In this document: piece after piece, positions 41,195 through 49,610 of the stretch
How positions within the stretch are numbered: position 1 is the first letter of the stretch
How the letters are laid out: every line of letters starts with the position of its first letter
NCBI GenBank assembly: GCA_963169695.1
Contig: CAUJDS010000013.1
Location: 1 to 64,000 of the forward strand
Origin: Bdellovibrionota bacterium
GTDB taxonomy: Bacteria; Bdellovibrionota; UBA1018; CAUJDS01
DNA length: 64,000 bases
Direction of reading: 5' to 3'
Notes under the pieces: generated by a model
What the model saw: the letters and a program-made list of their open reading frames with translations, nothing else
Told to the model about the DNA's origin: nothing
Database searches by the model: none
Position numbers and translations under genes: made by a program

Positions 41195-41923
41195 TTACAA
41201 TTCCTGAAGGGTCTCGATGATCTTGATCGCTTGCTGAACTTCTCCAAGGCAAGAAGGATGAATTCGATCAGAAGACAGTTCGGCGATATCGTCGATTGCA
41301 ACGACTTGAGGGTTCTGTTCATCCAAAAGATCGAAGGTTGTATTGATGTGCTCCAATTTGCCAGGATAGACATCATACATTTGACCATTTCTCGAAATCT
41401 TCACGTAAATTCGAAGTGCCTCTGGAAAAGACACCTGAATGGCGTGGTCAATGGCATGGATTGCTAAATCTGAATCGGATTCTGGCACATTGAAGATCAA
41501 ATCATTGGTACCGAGATTGGTAATGAAATACTGCGGATTCATAGCGAGCGAGTGCGCAAGCGCAAGCGTTTGATCAATGCGATCCTGATCCCATTGTACT
41601 GTTGTCGTAGCATCTGCAGCGGTCTTCAAGACGCGTACATCTTGCCCAAGAAAACCAAAATAATAAGGCACCAGAGACAGTCCGACTCTAAGAAACGGAA
41701 CGGTCAAATTGGTTGGCACTAGCTGATTGGTATAAGGGTTGTAATCTTGAGAGTGAGTAGCCATTTGCTGTACCAAAGCTGGGTCCGAATAAAGGTAGCC
41801 GCAGTATGGATTCCCTAGTGCAATGCTATCTCCCAGTACCACGAAGTCGGTGGCCTTTGCCTCCATTGTCACAAAAGTAGCCAAAGCGAATAAAACAGCA
41901 ATCCCTAATCTCTTTGTAGCCAT
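41195..41923 (-). CDS. secreted SGNH/GDSL hydrolase
   Basis: A signal peptide ('RLGIAVLFALATFVTMEAKA') precedes the SGNH fold. Block I is 'VVLGDSIALGNPY' with the nucleophile Ser near residue 33, block III is 'ITNLGTNDLIF' near residue 137, and the Asp/His pair is in 'SSDRIHPSCLG' near 222. The Gly of block II is not clear. Such enzymes cleave esters, for example on lipids or acetylated sugars. The substrate is unknown. The ATG is chosen over a GTG three bases further out. The 3' end is five bases from the repeat unit after the tRNA. Confidence 0.78.
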   Translation of the reverse strand: MATKRLGIAVLFALATFVTMEAKATDFVVLGDSIALGNPYCGYLYSDPALVQQMATHSQDYNPYTNQLVPTNLTVPFLRVGLSLVPYYFGFLGQDVRVLKTAADATTTVQWDQDRIDQTLALAHSLAMNPQYFITNLGTNDLIFNVPESDSDLAIHAIDHAIQVSFPEALRIYVKISRNGQMYDVYPGKLEHINTTFDLLDEQNPQVVAIDDIAELSSDRIHPSCLGEVQQAIKIIETLQEL

Positions 41924-41995
41924 CACCCTCTATTATAAGGGGACTTAAATATTATTTAAATAAGATAAGTTACAAAAATAAGCTGAATCTCCTAC

Positions 41996-44900
41996 TTAAC
42001 GCGAAACTTCATTTGAGGACTCGCCCTCAAAGCGGTCTAGTAACACATAGACGCTCGGAACAATAAAGAGAGTGAGGAGTGTCGAAAGTGTCACACCACC
42101 AATGACCGCGAGAGCCATGGGCACTCGACTTTCGGCTCCCGGCCCCCAGGCCAATGCGGCAGGTATGGCTCCAACGATAGTCGCAATTGAAGTCATCAAA
42201 ATAGGCCGCAGTCGCACTGGACATGCTTCATAGAGGGCATCTTTTGCAGAAAGTCCCTTGTGTCGAAAGTGGTTAGTAAATTCCACCAGCAGTATAGAGT
42301 TCTTCTTCACGATCCCCATCAGAAGAATAAGACCGATCATACTGTAAACATTAAGGCTCTGATTTCCCAAGAAGAGCGCCAAAAATGCTCCCGATAGACT
42401 AAAAGGAAGCGCCATCAAAATAGTAATCGGATGCACAAAGCTATTAAACTGAGAGGCCAAAACCATATAGGAAACGACGAGCCCTAGGACAAACGCAATT
42501 AAGAGCCCATTGAAAGAATCCTGAAAAGTCTTAGAACTACCAGAGGGTAATGCGGAATATCCTTCCGGCAATACCTCGCGAGCGATCTTATTGACGGCAT
42601 CAATGGCGGCTGTTTGTGATCCACCCTTGACCACATTGGCTACGACATTGATAGCGCGCTGTCTGTCCTCCCGAGAAATAGATTGTAGGCTGGTTGATTC
42701 TTTGATCTTTGCGACATAGCTCAAAGGCACCAATTCGCCATCGGTGTTTCGAACTTTTATTTTTTTAATGATATCCATCGTGGCTCTGCTTTCAACTGGC
42801 AGTCCGACTCGTACGTCATAGCGGCGACCGTCTTTTGAGTACTTTGCGGCGATCACGCCAGCTAGCATGGTATTCACGGTTTGCGAAATTTCTGAAACAT
42901 CCACGCCGTATTCTCTCGCCTTAACGCGATCGGGGATAACATGAATTTCGGGCATTCCATCTTGATAGTTGGAATCCACATCGGTCATTAGGCCTGTTTC
43001 TTCCATCTTTTGGCGCACCTTCTTACTCGATTCTGCCAGGGTCTCCCAGTTGGGTCCCGTGATGGTGAAGGCGATTGGATAATTTCTTCGTCCGCCGAGG
43101 ACTCCCAAGGATGGATCATAGAGGATAATCTTGGCATCTGGAATTTTGGAGAGATCGCGGCGAAATTCCGTTGAAAGATCCTGGGCGGATTTGCTTCGTT
43201 TATTGGCGGGCTTCAGCGTGATGTAGAGGAATCCAGAATTAGACTGACTGGAGCCGCCTCCGCCACCCGCAGAAGAGAAGTAGCCTTCTACTTCACTTCG
43301 CGCTTTGAGGTAGGCTTCGATCAACTGTATTTTTGAATCCGTGAAGGTCAATGAGGATCCTACGGGCGTCTGAAGCCTGATGATCAGTCTGCTTTGATCT
43401 TGGGTGGGTATGAACTCAGAGCGAAGCCGCGTTCCAATAAAAAGCGTCAGTGCAAATATCCCTAGGGCTACTCCCAGCGTTTTCCATGGGTGCTTGACAG
43501 TCGTAGGGATGACCTTGCGATAAAGTGAAGCAGCGTTTACGAAGCCTTGCTCGACTGCTTTGCCCAATCGACTAGTGCGTGGCGCCGTATCTAGGAATCG
43601 TGAACAGCGCATCGGTGTAAGCGTCAAAGCTTCCAAGAGTGAAAAGCCAACTGCTACGGATAAGGTAATTCCAAATTGCCAGAAGAACCTTCCGATCACT
43701 CCATCCATAAAAGCCACGGGAAGAAAGATGGCGATAATTGCAGCAGTTGCAGCGAGAGCGGCAAGTGTAATTTCTTTGGAGCCGTCTAAGGCGGCTTGAA
43801 GGCGGGACTTTCCCATTTCTTTATGTCGGACGATATTCTCGAGAACCATAATGGCATCGTCAACGACGATCCCGATGGCCAACGAGAGTCCAAGAAGCGT
43901 AAAAGTATTGAGCGTAAATCCAAGTGCATTGAGAACAATAAAGGTTCCAACGACGGAAGTAGGTATTGCGAGAAGGATATTCAGTGTCGCCGACCATGAT
44001 CCAAGGAATAGCCAACAGACAAGTGCGGTAAGCAGGGCAGAAAAAAGAAGCGTGAAATTAAGTTCCGATACGGATTCCTCTATGAAAGTTGTCTGATCGA
44101 ATCGAACCATCGCACGAGTGCCTTCGGGCAATTGTTTGATAATCTCATTGAGCCTTTTCTTTGCCATTTGGGCAACCTCTACGGAGTTGGCACCAGGCTG
44201 CTTTTTGATGCCCAAACCAACAGCGGTAAGTCCGTCCGTTCGACTAATACTGCGGATATCGGATGTCCCTTCCTCAACAGTTGCAACGTATTTAAGTGGG
44301 ATCGGACGGTGATTGACTGATCCCCCTCTTCTGCTGATGGTGAGATTTTCAAAGTCTTCTCTATTGGGCGCTTCGCCCATGGTGCGGATAGCGACTTCTC
44401 TCGTGCTGTTCTCAATTCGACCTCCAGGCTTTTCGGAGTGCTCGCGTTGGATGGCAGATACTACGTCGGTCGCAGTAAGCTCAAACTGGTTCAGTTTTTC
44501 TTGAGAGAGCCATACTCGAAGACTTGGCTCATAATAGCCACTGAGAAAAATCTCACCAACGCCTGCGACGGTACTGAACCGATCTTGGACCTTGTCCCGC
44601 ACATAGGTCATGAGCTGCCGTCTATCCATCTTCTCCGAAATGACACTTATCCACAAAATGGGCTGGTCATCGGGATTGCTCTTCCGAATAGAAGGAGGGT
44701 CGACGTCTTTGGGAAGTCGAGAAAGTACTTTACTCATCGCACTTTCAATCTCTTGAACTGCAACATCAATGTCTTTTGAAAGGTCAAATTCTACCGATAC
44801 ATCGGTGGATCCCGTGCGTGAGGTCGATGACATATTTTTGATGCCAGGCACGGTGGTGAGAGCGCTTTCTATCGTGTCGGCGACATCCAACTCCATAACC

Positions 44901-45070
44901 TCGGGAGATGCTCCATCAAGGCTCACGCTCACACTTACTGTTGGAAAGTCGACATCTGGCAGCTGGCTTACCCCCATCCGTTTGAAGGCAATAAATCCAA
45001 AGAGGAGCAGCGATGTCATGAGCATCCAAGCAAAGACATGATTGCGAATGGAAATTTCTGAAATATTCAA
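41996..45070 (-). CDS. RND-family efflux pump inner-membrane subunit (HAE1/AcrB-like)
   Basis: This 1024-residue protein has the twelve membrane helices and two large periplasmic loops of RND pumps. The proton relay Asp pair is in 'LAIGIVVDDAIMVLENIV' near residue 400, and the helix-10 Lys in 'LMGIVKKNSILLVEF' near 945. 'PDVDFPTVSVSVSLDGASPE' lies near residue 38, as in pumps for hydrophobic drugs rather than metals. Substrates are unknown. It is 14 bases after the tolC-like gene. A periplasmic adaptor (MFP) gene, normally adjacent, is not present in this operon. Confidence 0.93.
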   Translation of the reverse strand: MNISEISIRNHVFAWMLMTSLLLFGFIAFKRMGVSQLPDVDFPTVSVSVSLDGASPEVMELDVADTIESALTTVPGIKNMSSTSRTGSTDVSVEFDLSKDIDVAVQEIESAMSKVLSRLPKDVDPPSIRKSNPDDQPILWISVISEKMDRRQLMTYVRDKVQDRFSTVAGVGEIFLSGYYEPSLRVWLSQEKLNQFELTATDVVSAIQREHSEKPGGRIENSTREVAIRTMGEAPNREDFENLTISRRGGSVNHRPIPLKYVATVEEGTSDIRSISRTDGLTAVGLGIKKQPGANSVEVAQMAKKRLNEIIKQLPEGTRAMVRFDQTTFIEESVSELNFTLLFSALLTALVCWLFLGSWSATLNILLAIPTSVVGTFIVLNALGFTLNTFTLLGLSLAIGIVVDDAIMVLENIVRHKEMGKSRLQAALDGSKEITLAALAATAAIIAIFLPVAFMDGVIGRFFWQFGITLSVAVGFSLLEALTLTPMRCSRFLDTAPRTSRLGKAVEQGFVNAASLYRKVIPTTVKHPWKTLGVALGIFALTLFIGTRLRSEFIPTQDQSRLIIRLQTPVGSSLTFTDSKIQLIEAYLKARSEVEGYFSSAGGGGGSSQSNSGFLYITLKPANKRSKSAQDLSTEFRRDLSKIPDAKIILYDPSLGVLGGRRNYPIAFTITGPNWETLAESSKKVRQKMEETGLMTDVDSNYQDGMPEIHVIPDRVKAREYGVDVSEISQTVNTMLAGVIAAKYSKDGRRYDVRVGLPVESRATMDIIKKIKVRNTDGELVPLSYVAKIKESTSLQSISREDRQRAINVVANVVKGGSQTAAIDAVNKIAREVLPEGYSALPSGSSKTFQDSFNGLLIAFVLGLVVSYMVLASQFNSFVHPITILMALPFSLSGAFLALFLGNQSLNVYSMIGLILLMGIVKKNSILLVEFTNHFRHKGLSAKDALYEACPVRLRPILMTSIATIVGAIPAALAWGPGAESRVPMALAVIGGVTLSTLLTLFIVPSVYVLLDRFEGESSNEVSR

Positions 45071-45084
45071 AGAGAACTCCTTTG

Positions 45085-46332
45085 TCAGAGTTTAGGCAAT
45101 ACTCCTGTTGCGGCAGCAAGATTTGCCCAAGCGATTTTTGCGTTAAATCGTGTTCGATCCAAAGTTCTCTTCGTGTCATGAAACGTATTCAAAGCCTGAA
45201 TGACATCTAAGTTCGTAGCGCGACCAAAATGAAAATCCTTTTCATGCTCTTTATAGCTTCTTTCTGCTACCCTAAGAGCATTTTCTAATATTTTAAGCTG
45301 AGCGAGCGCGCTTTGATATTGATGGTAGGCGGTTTTTATTTGAGCTTGTCCCTCGCGCCTTTCCTTTTCGAGGTTTCGGTCCGCGACTGCTTCAGCGCCC
45401 ACGGCTTCATCCACTTTGGATTTGACGGCAAGGCCATGAAAAATAGGTATCGTAAGCGTGACACCCAAATTCCAATAGTTGGTTTGGGACCGATCTGGCC
45501 CAGTGACATAGTAATTGCCTTCTAGTGCGAAGGTAGGAAGGTGAGAACTTCGCGCGGTCCATACGGAGGCGGAAGCACTGTCTCGCAATGCCGTAAGGCT
45601 TTTGATCTGCGGCGTTTGTTCGTTCTGTCCCAAATAGGCCTGAAGCTCCTGAAGCGGCGGAAACGAATCTGCTCGATCAATAAGATTGGTATGGGATTCA
45701 ATTCCAGTGACTAAGGAGAAGTGGTCCCTTGCTACTTCTAAGTTTCCTAGCGCTTCAAAATGTTGGGCCTCAACGACCGCTTCTTGTGCCTGTGCGGCAA
45801 GAAGGTCAATCTCTTTGGCGCGTCCAATCTTAGTCATTTTTGCGATTTCTTTGGCTCTATCAGCATTGAGCGAAAGGAGCGTATGAAGGGTAGCAACCTC
45901 TTGCTCTTTGGAGAGGACATCGTAATAAGCTTGTGCCACCTGGGCATAGAGCACCACCCTGGCAGCTTCGACGCGGTATCCCTGACTATCTCGACTGAAA
46001 CGTGCAGCATTCAGAGTGGCAAATCGCCCTCCTCCTTCAAAAATGGATTGCGAAGCAGTAAAAAGCGTCGTGGATTTTCCGGAGCTAACTGCATAATAGG
46101 AGGACGCGGAGTTGCCTTTTTGGTAACCCCATTTGAAATCCAATTGAGGATAAAAATCACTGCGCGCGTATGCCACCTTGGCTTCAGCGACGCTGAATTG
46201 CGCTTCTTCAATGGAAACCCCCTCAGTTTTTTGGATTGCTGAGAGGTAAGCATTTTGCAGCGTGATGCCTTCCTCAGCAAAGGCGACGAGGGAAGTAGCT
46301 GCCAAGATGAGAGCTGGTAGAAGAACTTTCAA
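45085..46332 (-). CDS. TolC-family outer-membrane efflux protein
   Basis: TolC-type proteins form the outer-membrane exit duct. The protein has a signal peptide starting 'MKVLLPALILAATSLVAFA', then the duplicated helical hairpin pattern: 'ARSDFYPQLDFKWGYQKG' and 'ARSSHLPTFALEGNYYVTG' mark the two strands, and 'YHQYQSALAQLKILENALRVAERSY' in parts the coiled tunnel helix. The TTG start two bases after the preceding stop is chosen because the longer frame overlaps that gene by nearly 100 bases and lacks a signal peptide at its start. With the RND gene it forms a pump pair. Confidence 0.85.
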   Translation of the reverse strand: MKVLLPALILAATSLVAFAEEGITLQNAYLSAIQKTEGVSIEEAQFSVAEAKVAYARSDFYPQLDFKWGYQKGNSASSYYAVSSGKSTTLFTASQSIFEGGGRFATLNAARFSRDSQGYRVEAARVVLYAQVAQAYYDVLSKEQEVATLHTLLSLNADRAKEIAKMTKIGRAKEIDLLAAQAQEAVVEAQHFEALGNLEVARDHFSLVTGIESHTNLIDRADSFPPLQELQAYLGQNEQTPQIKSLTALRDSASASVWTARSSHLPTFALEGNYYVTGPDRSQTNYWNLGVTLTIPIFHGLAVKSKVDEAVGAEAVADRNLEKERREGQAQIKTAYHQYQSALAQLKILENALRVAERSYKEHEKDFHFGRATNLDVIQALNTFHDTKRTLDRTRFNAKIAWANLAAATGVLPKL

Positions 46333-46334
46333 TT

Positions 46335-47306
46335 TTATTTTCCCAATCGTGCTGTCAATGTCATCAACAATGGAAGGTGGTCGCTTGCTTCGCCCGTGGC
46401 AAGAACACGTGTTTCCATGAGATTCCATTCCTTTGTAACATAAGCATGATCCAGGCGTCGATTGGGCTTATTACTTGGAAAGGTCCAGTTGGCGGCTTCA
46501 TTCATAAGGTAGTCTTCTTGGGATAAAATAGTGGAGAGCGAACCCATTTTGGCCAAAACATCAAAGCTTTTGTCCGTACGGTAGTCGTCTGAATTGTCTG
46601 GGAAAGGTCCACGCAACTTGGCGTAGCTGGGAGGCGCATTGAAGTCTCCCGCCACGAGGAGCGGGGCGCGGGTAGCTTCGATCTCCTTCTTGAGAAGTTC
46701 AGCATGAAGCTGGCGATTCTCAGGAAAAAAAGCTTCGAGGTGCACATTGATGAAAGAGGCAACACCTTGAGTCATAGGGACTTCAATTTTTTGAAAGAAG
46801 CGGTGCAGATAGAAGTATCGATACAACCATGACTTGGATTCGGGCTTTGGTAGCAGAGTCACTTCATTTTTTGTTATAGGAAACCGCGAAAGCACCGCCC
46901 CTCCGGATAAGATTCGGCCAAAATGATGTTGAGGTGGCCAATAGGGATACGGAACGTAGGCTCGGTCCCAAGTCACGGCTCTTGCAATGTGGCCAAGGTC
47001 GGTAGCCTCCGCCAGCCACTTAGCTTGCTCAATGTCATGCGATCGACGACTTCCAAAGTCCACCTCTTGAAGTAAGACCACGTCTGCATTTTGGATCTTG
47101 ATGGTACGCGCGATGCTCTGAAGGTTGGCTTCGATCGTTGCACGAGACCTAGGCTGATAGACATTTCCGTCAGATCCCATTCCGCACCCCCAGCCGATAT
47201 TCCAAGACAAAACTCTCAATGGCTGGGTAATTGGCAATGGGTGAATCGAGGTCGTAGATCCAGTGAGTGTTTCAATGGGACCTTGAATGGTACTCAAATA
47301 GGGCAC
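46335..47306 (-). CDS. endonuclease/exonuclease/phosphatase-fold protein
   Basis: The EEP fold is recognised by 'VLSWNIGWGCGMG' near residue 32, 'VVLLQEVDFGSRRSHD' near 77 with the metal-binding Glu, 'LLVAGDFNAPPSY' near 215 with Asp-Asn, 'RRLDHAYVT' near 285 and 'ASDHLPLLM' near 308 with the catalytic Asp-His. These residues suggest an active phosphodiesterase or phosphatase. No signal peptide is seen. Substrates could be DNA, lipids or sphingomyelin-like phosphodiesters; this is open. It lies between the ferredoxin reductase-like gene and the TolC-like gene with gaps of 2-12 bases. Confidence 0.82.
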   Translation of the reverse strand: MPYLSTIQGPIETLTGSTTSIHPLPITQPLRVLSWNIGWGCGMGSDGNVYQPRSRATIEANLQSIARTIKIQNADVVLLQEVDFGSRRSHDIEQAKWLAEATDLGHIARAVTWDRAYVPYPYWPPQHHFGRILSGGAVLSRFPITKNEVTLLPKPESKSWLYRYFYLHRFFQKIEVPMTQGVASFINVHLEAFFPENRQLHAELLKKEIEATRAPLLVAGDFNAPPSYAKLRGPFPDNSDDYRTDKSFDVLAKMGSLSTILSQEDYLMNEAANWTFPSNKPNRRLDHAYVTKEWNLMETRVLATGEASDHLPLLMTLTARLGK

Positions 47307-47318
47307 CTCAACTTGATA

Positions 47319-48035
47319 TCAATAGTACTTTTCTTGAAAAATAGATTCCTTAGCGACTCCGTGTTCAGCAAGGATTTGCTTAACTTCTGCAATCATTGCG
47401 CCATTTCCACAGAGGTAATAGTCCGTGTGGCCATCAATGAGCGAGCTTGCATTCGCTTTGAGATAATGAGTGACTCGTCCGCTGAAATACTTCTGCGTCT
47501 CTGGTTGCCGCGATACACATGCTACCCAGTCCACATCCGTTGCTTCAGAAAATTCTTTTTCAAAAAGCATTTCCTCTTGGGTAACGGTTCCAAAAATGCA
47601 GATCGGCTTCGGACCTTTGCGAAGTTTGAATGCCGAACTTTGAACAATCGATAAAAAAGGAGAGACGCCTGTGCCAGTCGCAATCATACAGGGTCGTCTG
47701 GTTTCACCCGATTTCAAAACAAAATCACCGAACGGCGCATACAGCTTCACTTGGTCACCGGGTTTTCGGGTAGACAAGTAGGTCGTACCGGGGCCGCCTT
47801 CGACTTTTTTCACGCAAAGAGAAAGGAGTTCTGATTCAGGGGAACTTGCAATCGAATAAGCCCGTCGCAAATCTCGACCTTGGGGTCCGGCCCCTGGAAC
47901 AATGACACTCACAAACTGTCCGGCTTCAAACTCAACAATTCTATCGGTTTTGAAGCTGATCAAAAAAGTCGTCGGCGTCAAATAACGCAAACTTTGAACG
48001 TCTCCGAGCAGAGGTATCTTATTGGACATCCCCAT
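47319..48035 (-). CDS. ferredoxin/flavodoxin-NADP reductase-like flavoprotein
   Basis: The FAD domain has 'FEAGQFVSVIVPG' near residue 36 and 'RRAYSIASSPES' near 57, which carries the RxYS(T) flavin motif. The NAD(P) domain has 'CMIATGTGVSPFLSIV' near 116 and 'DYYLCGNGAMIAEVKQIL' near 205. The length of 238 matches short bacterial FNRs. It ends in 'SIFQEKYY', near the common aromatic end of this family. It probably recycles ferredoxin or flavodoxin with NADPH. The second ATG six bases in is an alternative start. Confidence 0.85.
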   Translation of the reverse strand: MGMSNKIPLLGDVQSLRYLTPTTFLISFKTDRIVEFEAGQFVSVIVPGAGPQGRDLRRAYSIASSPESELLSLCVKKVEGGPGTTYLSTRKPGDQVKLYAPFGDFVLKSGETRRPCMIATGTGVSPFLSIVQSSAFKLRKGPKPICIFGTVTQEEMLFEKEFSEATDVDWVACVSRQPETQKYFSGRVTHYLKANASSLIDGHTDYYLCGNGAMIAEVKQILAEHGVAKESIFQEKYY

Positions 48036-48068
48036 TAATTAACGCAGCGATTTAGGGCAGTCTACGCT

Positions 48069-49610
48069 TTATTTGATAACAAATTGAAAAATTGGAGTTG
48101 GGGGACTGAGGATTCCTTGGCCAAAGCTTCGAACGCGCCAGTAGTAGGTCCCGTTTTTCGACAAGGCCATGGACAAGAAATTTTCCTTGCTCTTTATGGT
48201 CTTGACCTGCTGTTTCAGAGCCGGGTCTTGTGACAAATCAAACTGATAGTAGTCCGTAAAATTAGTTTTTTGCCAAGTAAAGAGGATCTCGCCCTTTTCC
48301 GCATTGACCTCGGCTCGACTGAGGGCGGCTTTGTGGGGAGGAAACTTTAGTTTTGGAGGCAGAAAGTCAAATCGGAAAGGCTCGCGCGCGGACGTTAGTA
48401 GAAACCCCGAAGCGTGTTGCCCGGATATTTGATAAAAAATCATACCCTTAGGAACCTGGCTCTTTTTGAAAAGTAGGGAAGGTTCCTTTACCTCAAAACT
48501 TTGAAAGGGCTTTGGGTCTTCCGCTGAATGGTAGAAGTCCAATTTGTAATCCTTGAGAGGGGCAGCACTTTGCCATCGCAATGTGATGTCGAGTGCTTCG
48601 ACAACGTCACCGGTATATTCGTTGGAAGTATTTTCTTTTCCCGCTACAAGAGGACTCAAAATACTAATACCTCGATAGGATCGCCCAACTTCAAACGAGG
48701 ACTGAGCTTTCGCTCCCGAAGATGCGGCAGTCGCTGGCGAGACTATTGATACTTCATAACTGCCGGGATGCGCCAAAGGAAATTGAAGCGACTCTTCCGT
48801 GGACTTGGACTGAACTGTTTTTTCAAACAGTACTTTCTGATTTTGTTTTACCTGGATAACATAACTTCCTTGCGGCACGTTGGAGGTCCAACGGATTTTT
48901 AAGGGCGCTTCAGGAATTTTGGCATCCAGCGGAACCGCGAGCACCATACTAGGTGTTGGTGAAAGCAGTTTTAGTACCATTTTTTTGGCTTCGATCGGAG
49001 CGGCAACTGGAGGAGGGGGCTCCTCAGTTTTGACTTCAGGCTTAGCTTCCGGAACTGGCTCCGGCGCCGCTGGAACTACGGGAGCAGGGTTCACGGCTTG
49101 AACTGACTTAGCTGGTTCTTTGCTAAGAATCTGAATCGTTTCTTTGGCGGTTTTTAAAAGGATGGGTCGCGAGGTTGCTTTCCCTTCCACCTTACCGCTT
49201 ACCACTCGAATCGTTTGAGCGCGGTCAATGCCGCCGAAGGTGAGGCGATCCTGAAATTCGAGCCGTATCATGGTCTTGGGTCCGAGTTGAAGTTCACTTC
49301 CATCGTCAAACTTCAAAAGCGCAGTAGATTCGGCTCCCGTGACAATAGTATCTCGATTGTAGAGAGACTTTTCTTGCTGAGAATCACGAAAAGCTTGTTC
49401 CGTGTCACCCTTGCGGCGAACACTTCCTTCCGTCTTTTCAAACTTTCCGATCAATACGCGATTGCCGTCCGATTCAATTCCAAGAAGGAGATCTATAAAA
49501 GACACATCTGACCAATAAGCCCAGGTGCAAAAAGCAAAGAGGGTGCTACCGAATAAAAGGAAGAGCAACTCGAACCCTTCATACCGCTTTGAGGCTGTAG
49601 AGGCGCTCAT
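48069..49610 (-). CDS. membrane-anchored FecR-domain protein with Fn3-like C-terminus
   Basis: A membrane helix near residues 13-32 ('FELLFLLFGSTLFAFCTWAYW') precedes a FecR-type domain at about 60-150: 'EGSVRRKGDTEQAF', 'IVTGAESTALLKFDDGSELQLGPKTMIRLE' in parts. A Pro/Glu-rich linker follows near 175-205, then two or three beta-sandwich repeats ('LKIRWTSNVPQGSYVIQVKQNQKVLFE' in parts, 'GEILFTWQKTNFTDYYQFDLSQDPALKQ' in parts). FecR domains sense envelope signals in some systems. The gene overlaps the upstream phosphatase gene by four bases, hinting that both serve one signalling pathway. Confidence 0.77.
   Translation of the reverse strand: MSASTASKRYEGFELLFLLFGSTLFAFCTWAYWSDVSFIDLLLGIESDGNRVLIGKFEKTEGSVRRKGDTEQAFRDSQQEKSLYNRDTIVTGAESTALLKFDDGSELQLGPKTMIRLEFQDRLTFGGIDRAQTIRVVSGKVEGKATSRPILLKTAKETIQILSKEPAKSVQAVNPAPVVPAAPEPVPEAKPEVKTEEPPPPVAAPIEAKKMVLKLLSPTPSMVLAVPLDAKIPEAPLKIRWTSNVPQGSYVIQVKQNQKVLFEKTVQSKSTEESLQFPLAHPGSYEVSIVSPATAASSGAKAQSSFEVGRSYRGISILSPLVAGKENTSNEYTGDVVEALDITLRWQSAAPLKDYKLDFYHSAEDPKPFQSFEVKEPSLLFKKSQVPKGMIFYQISGQHASGFLLTSAREPFRFDFLPPKLKFPPHKAALSRAEVNAEKGEILFTWQKTNFTDYYQFDLSQDPALKQQVKTIKSKENFLSMALSKNGTYYWRVRSFGQGILSPPTPIFQFVIK

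Noticed and set aside
46333-46428. Long N-terminus of the TolC-like protein
   Set aside because: It lies inside the preceding gene and would put 32 residues before a clear signal peptide.
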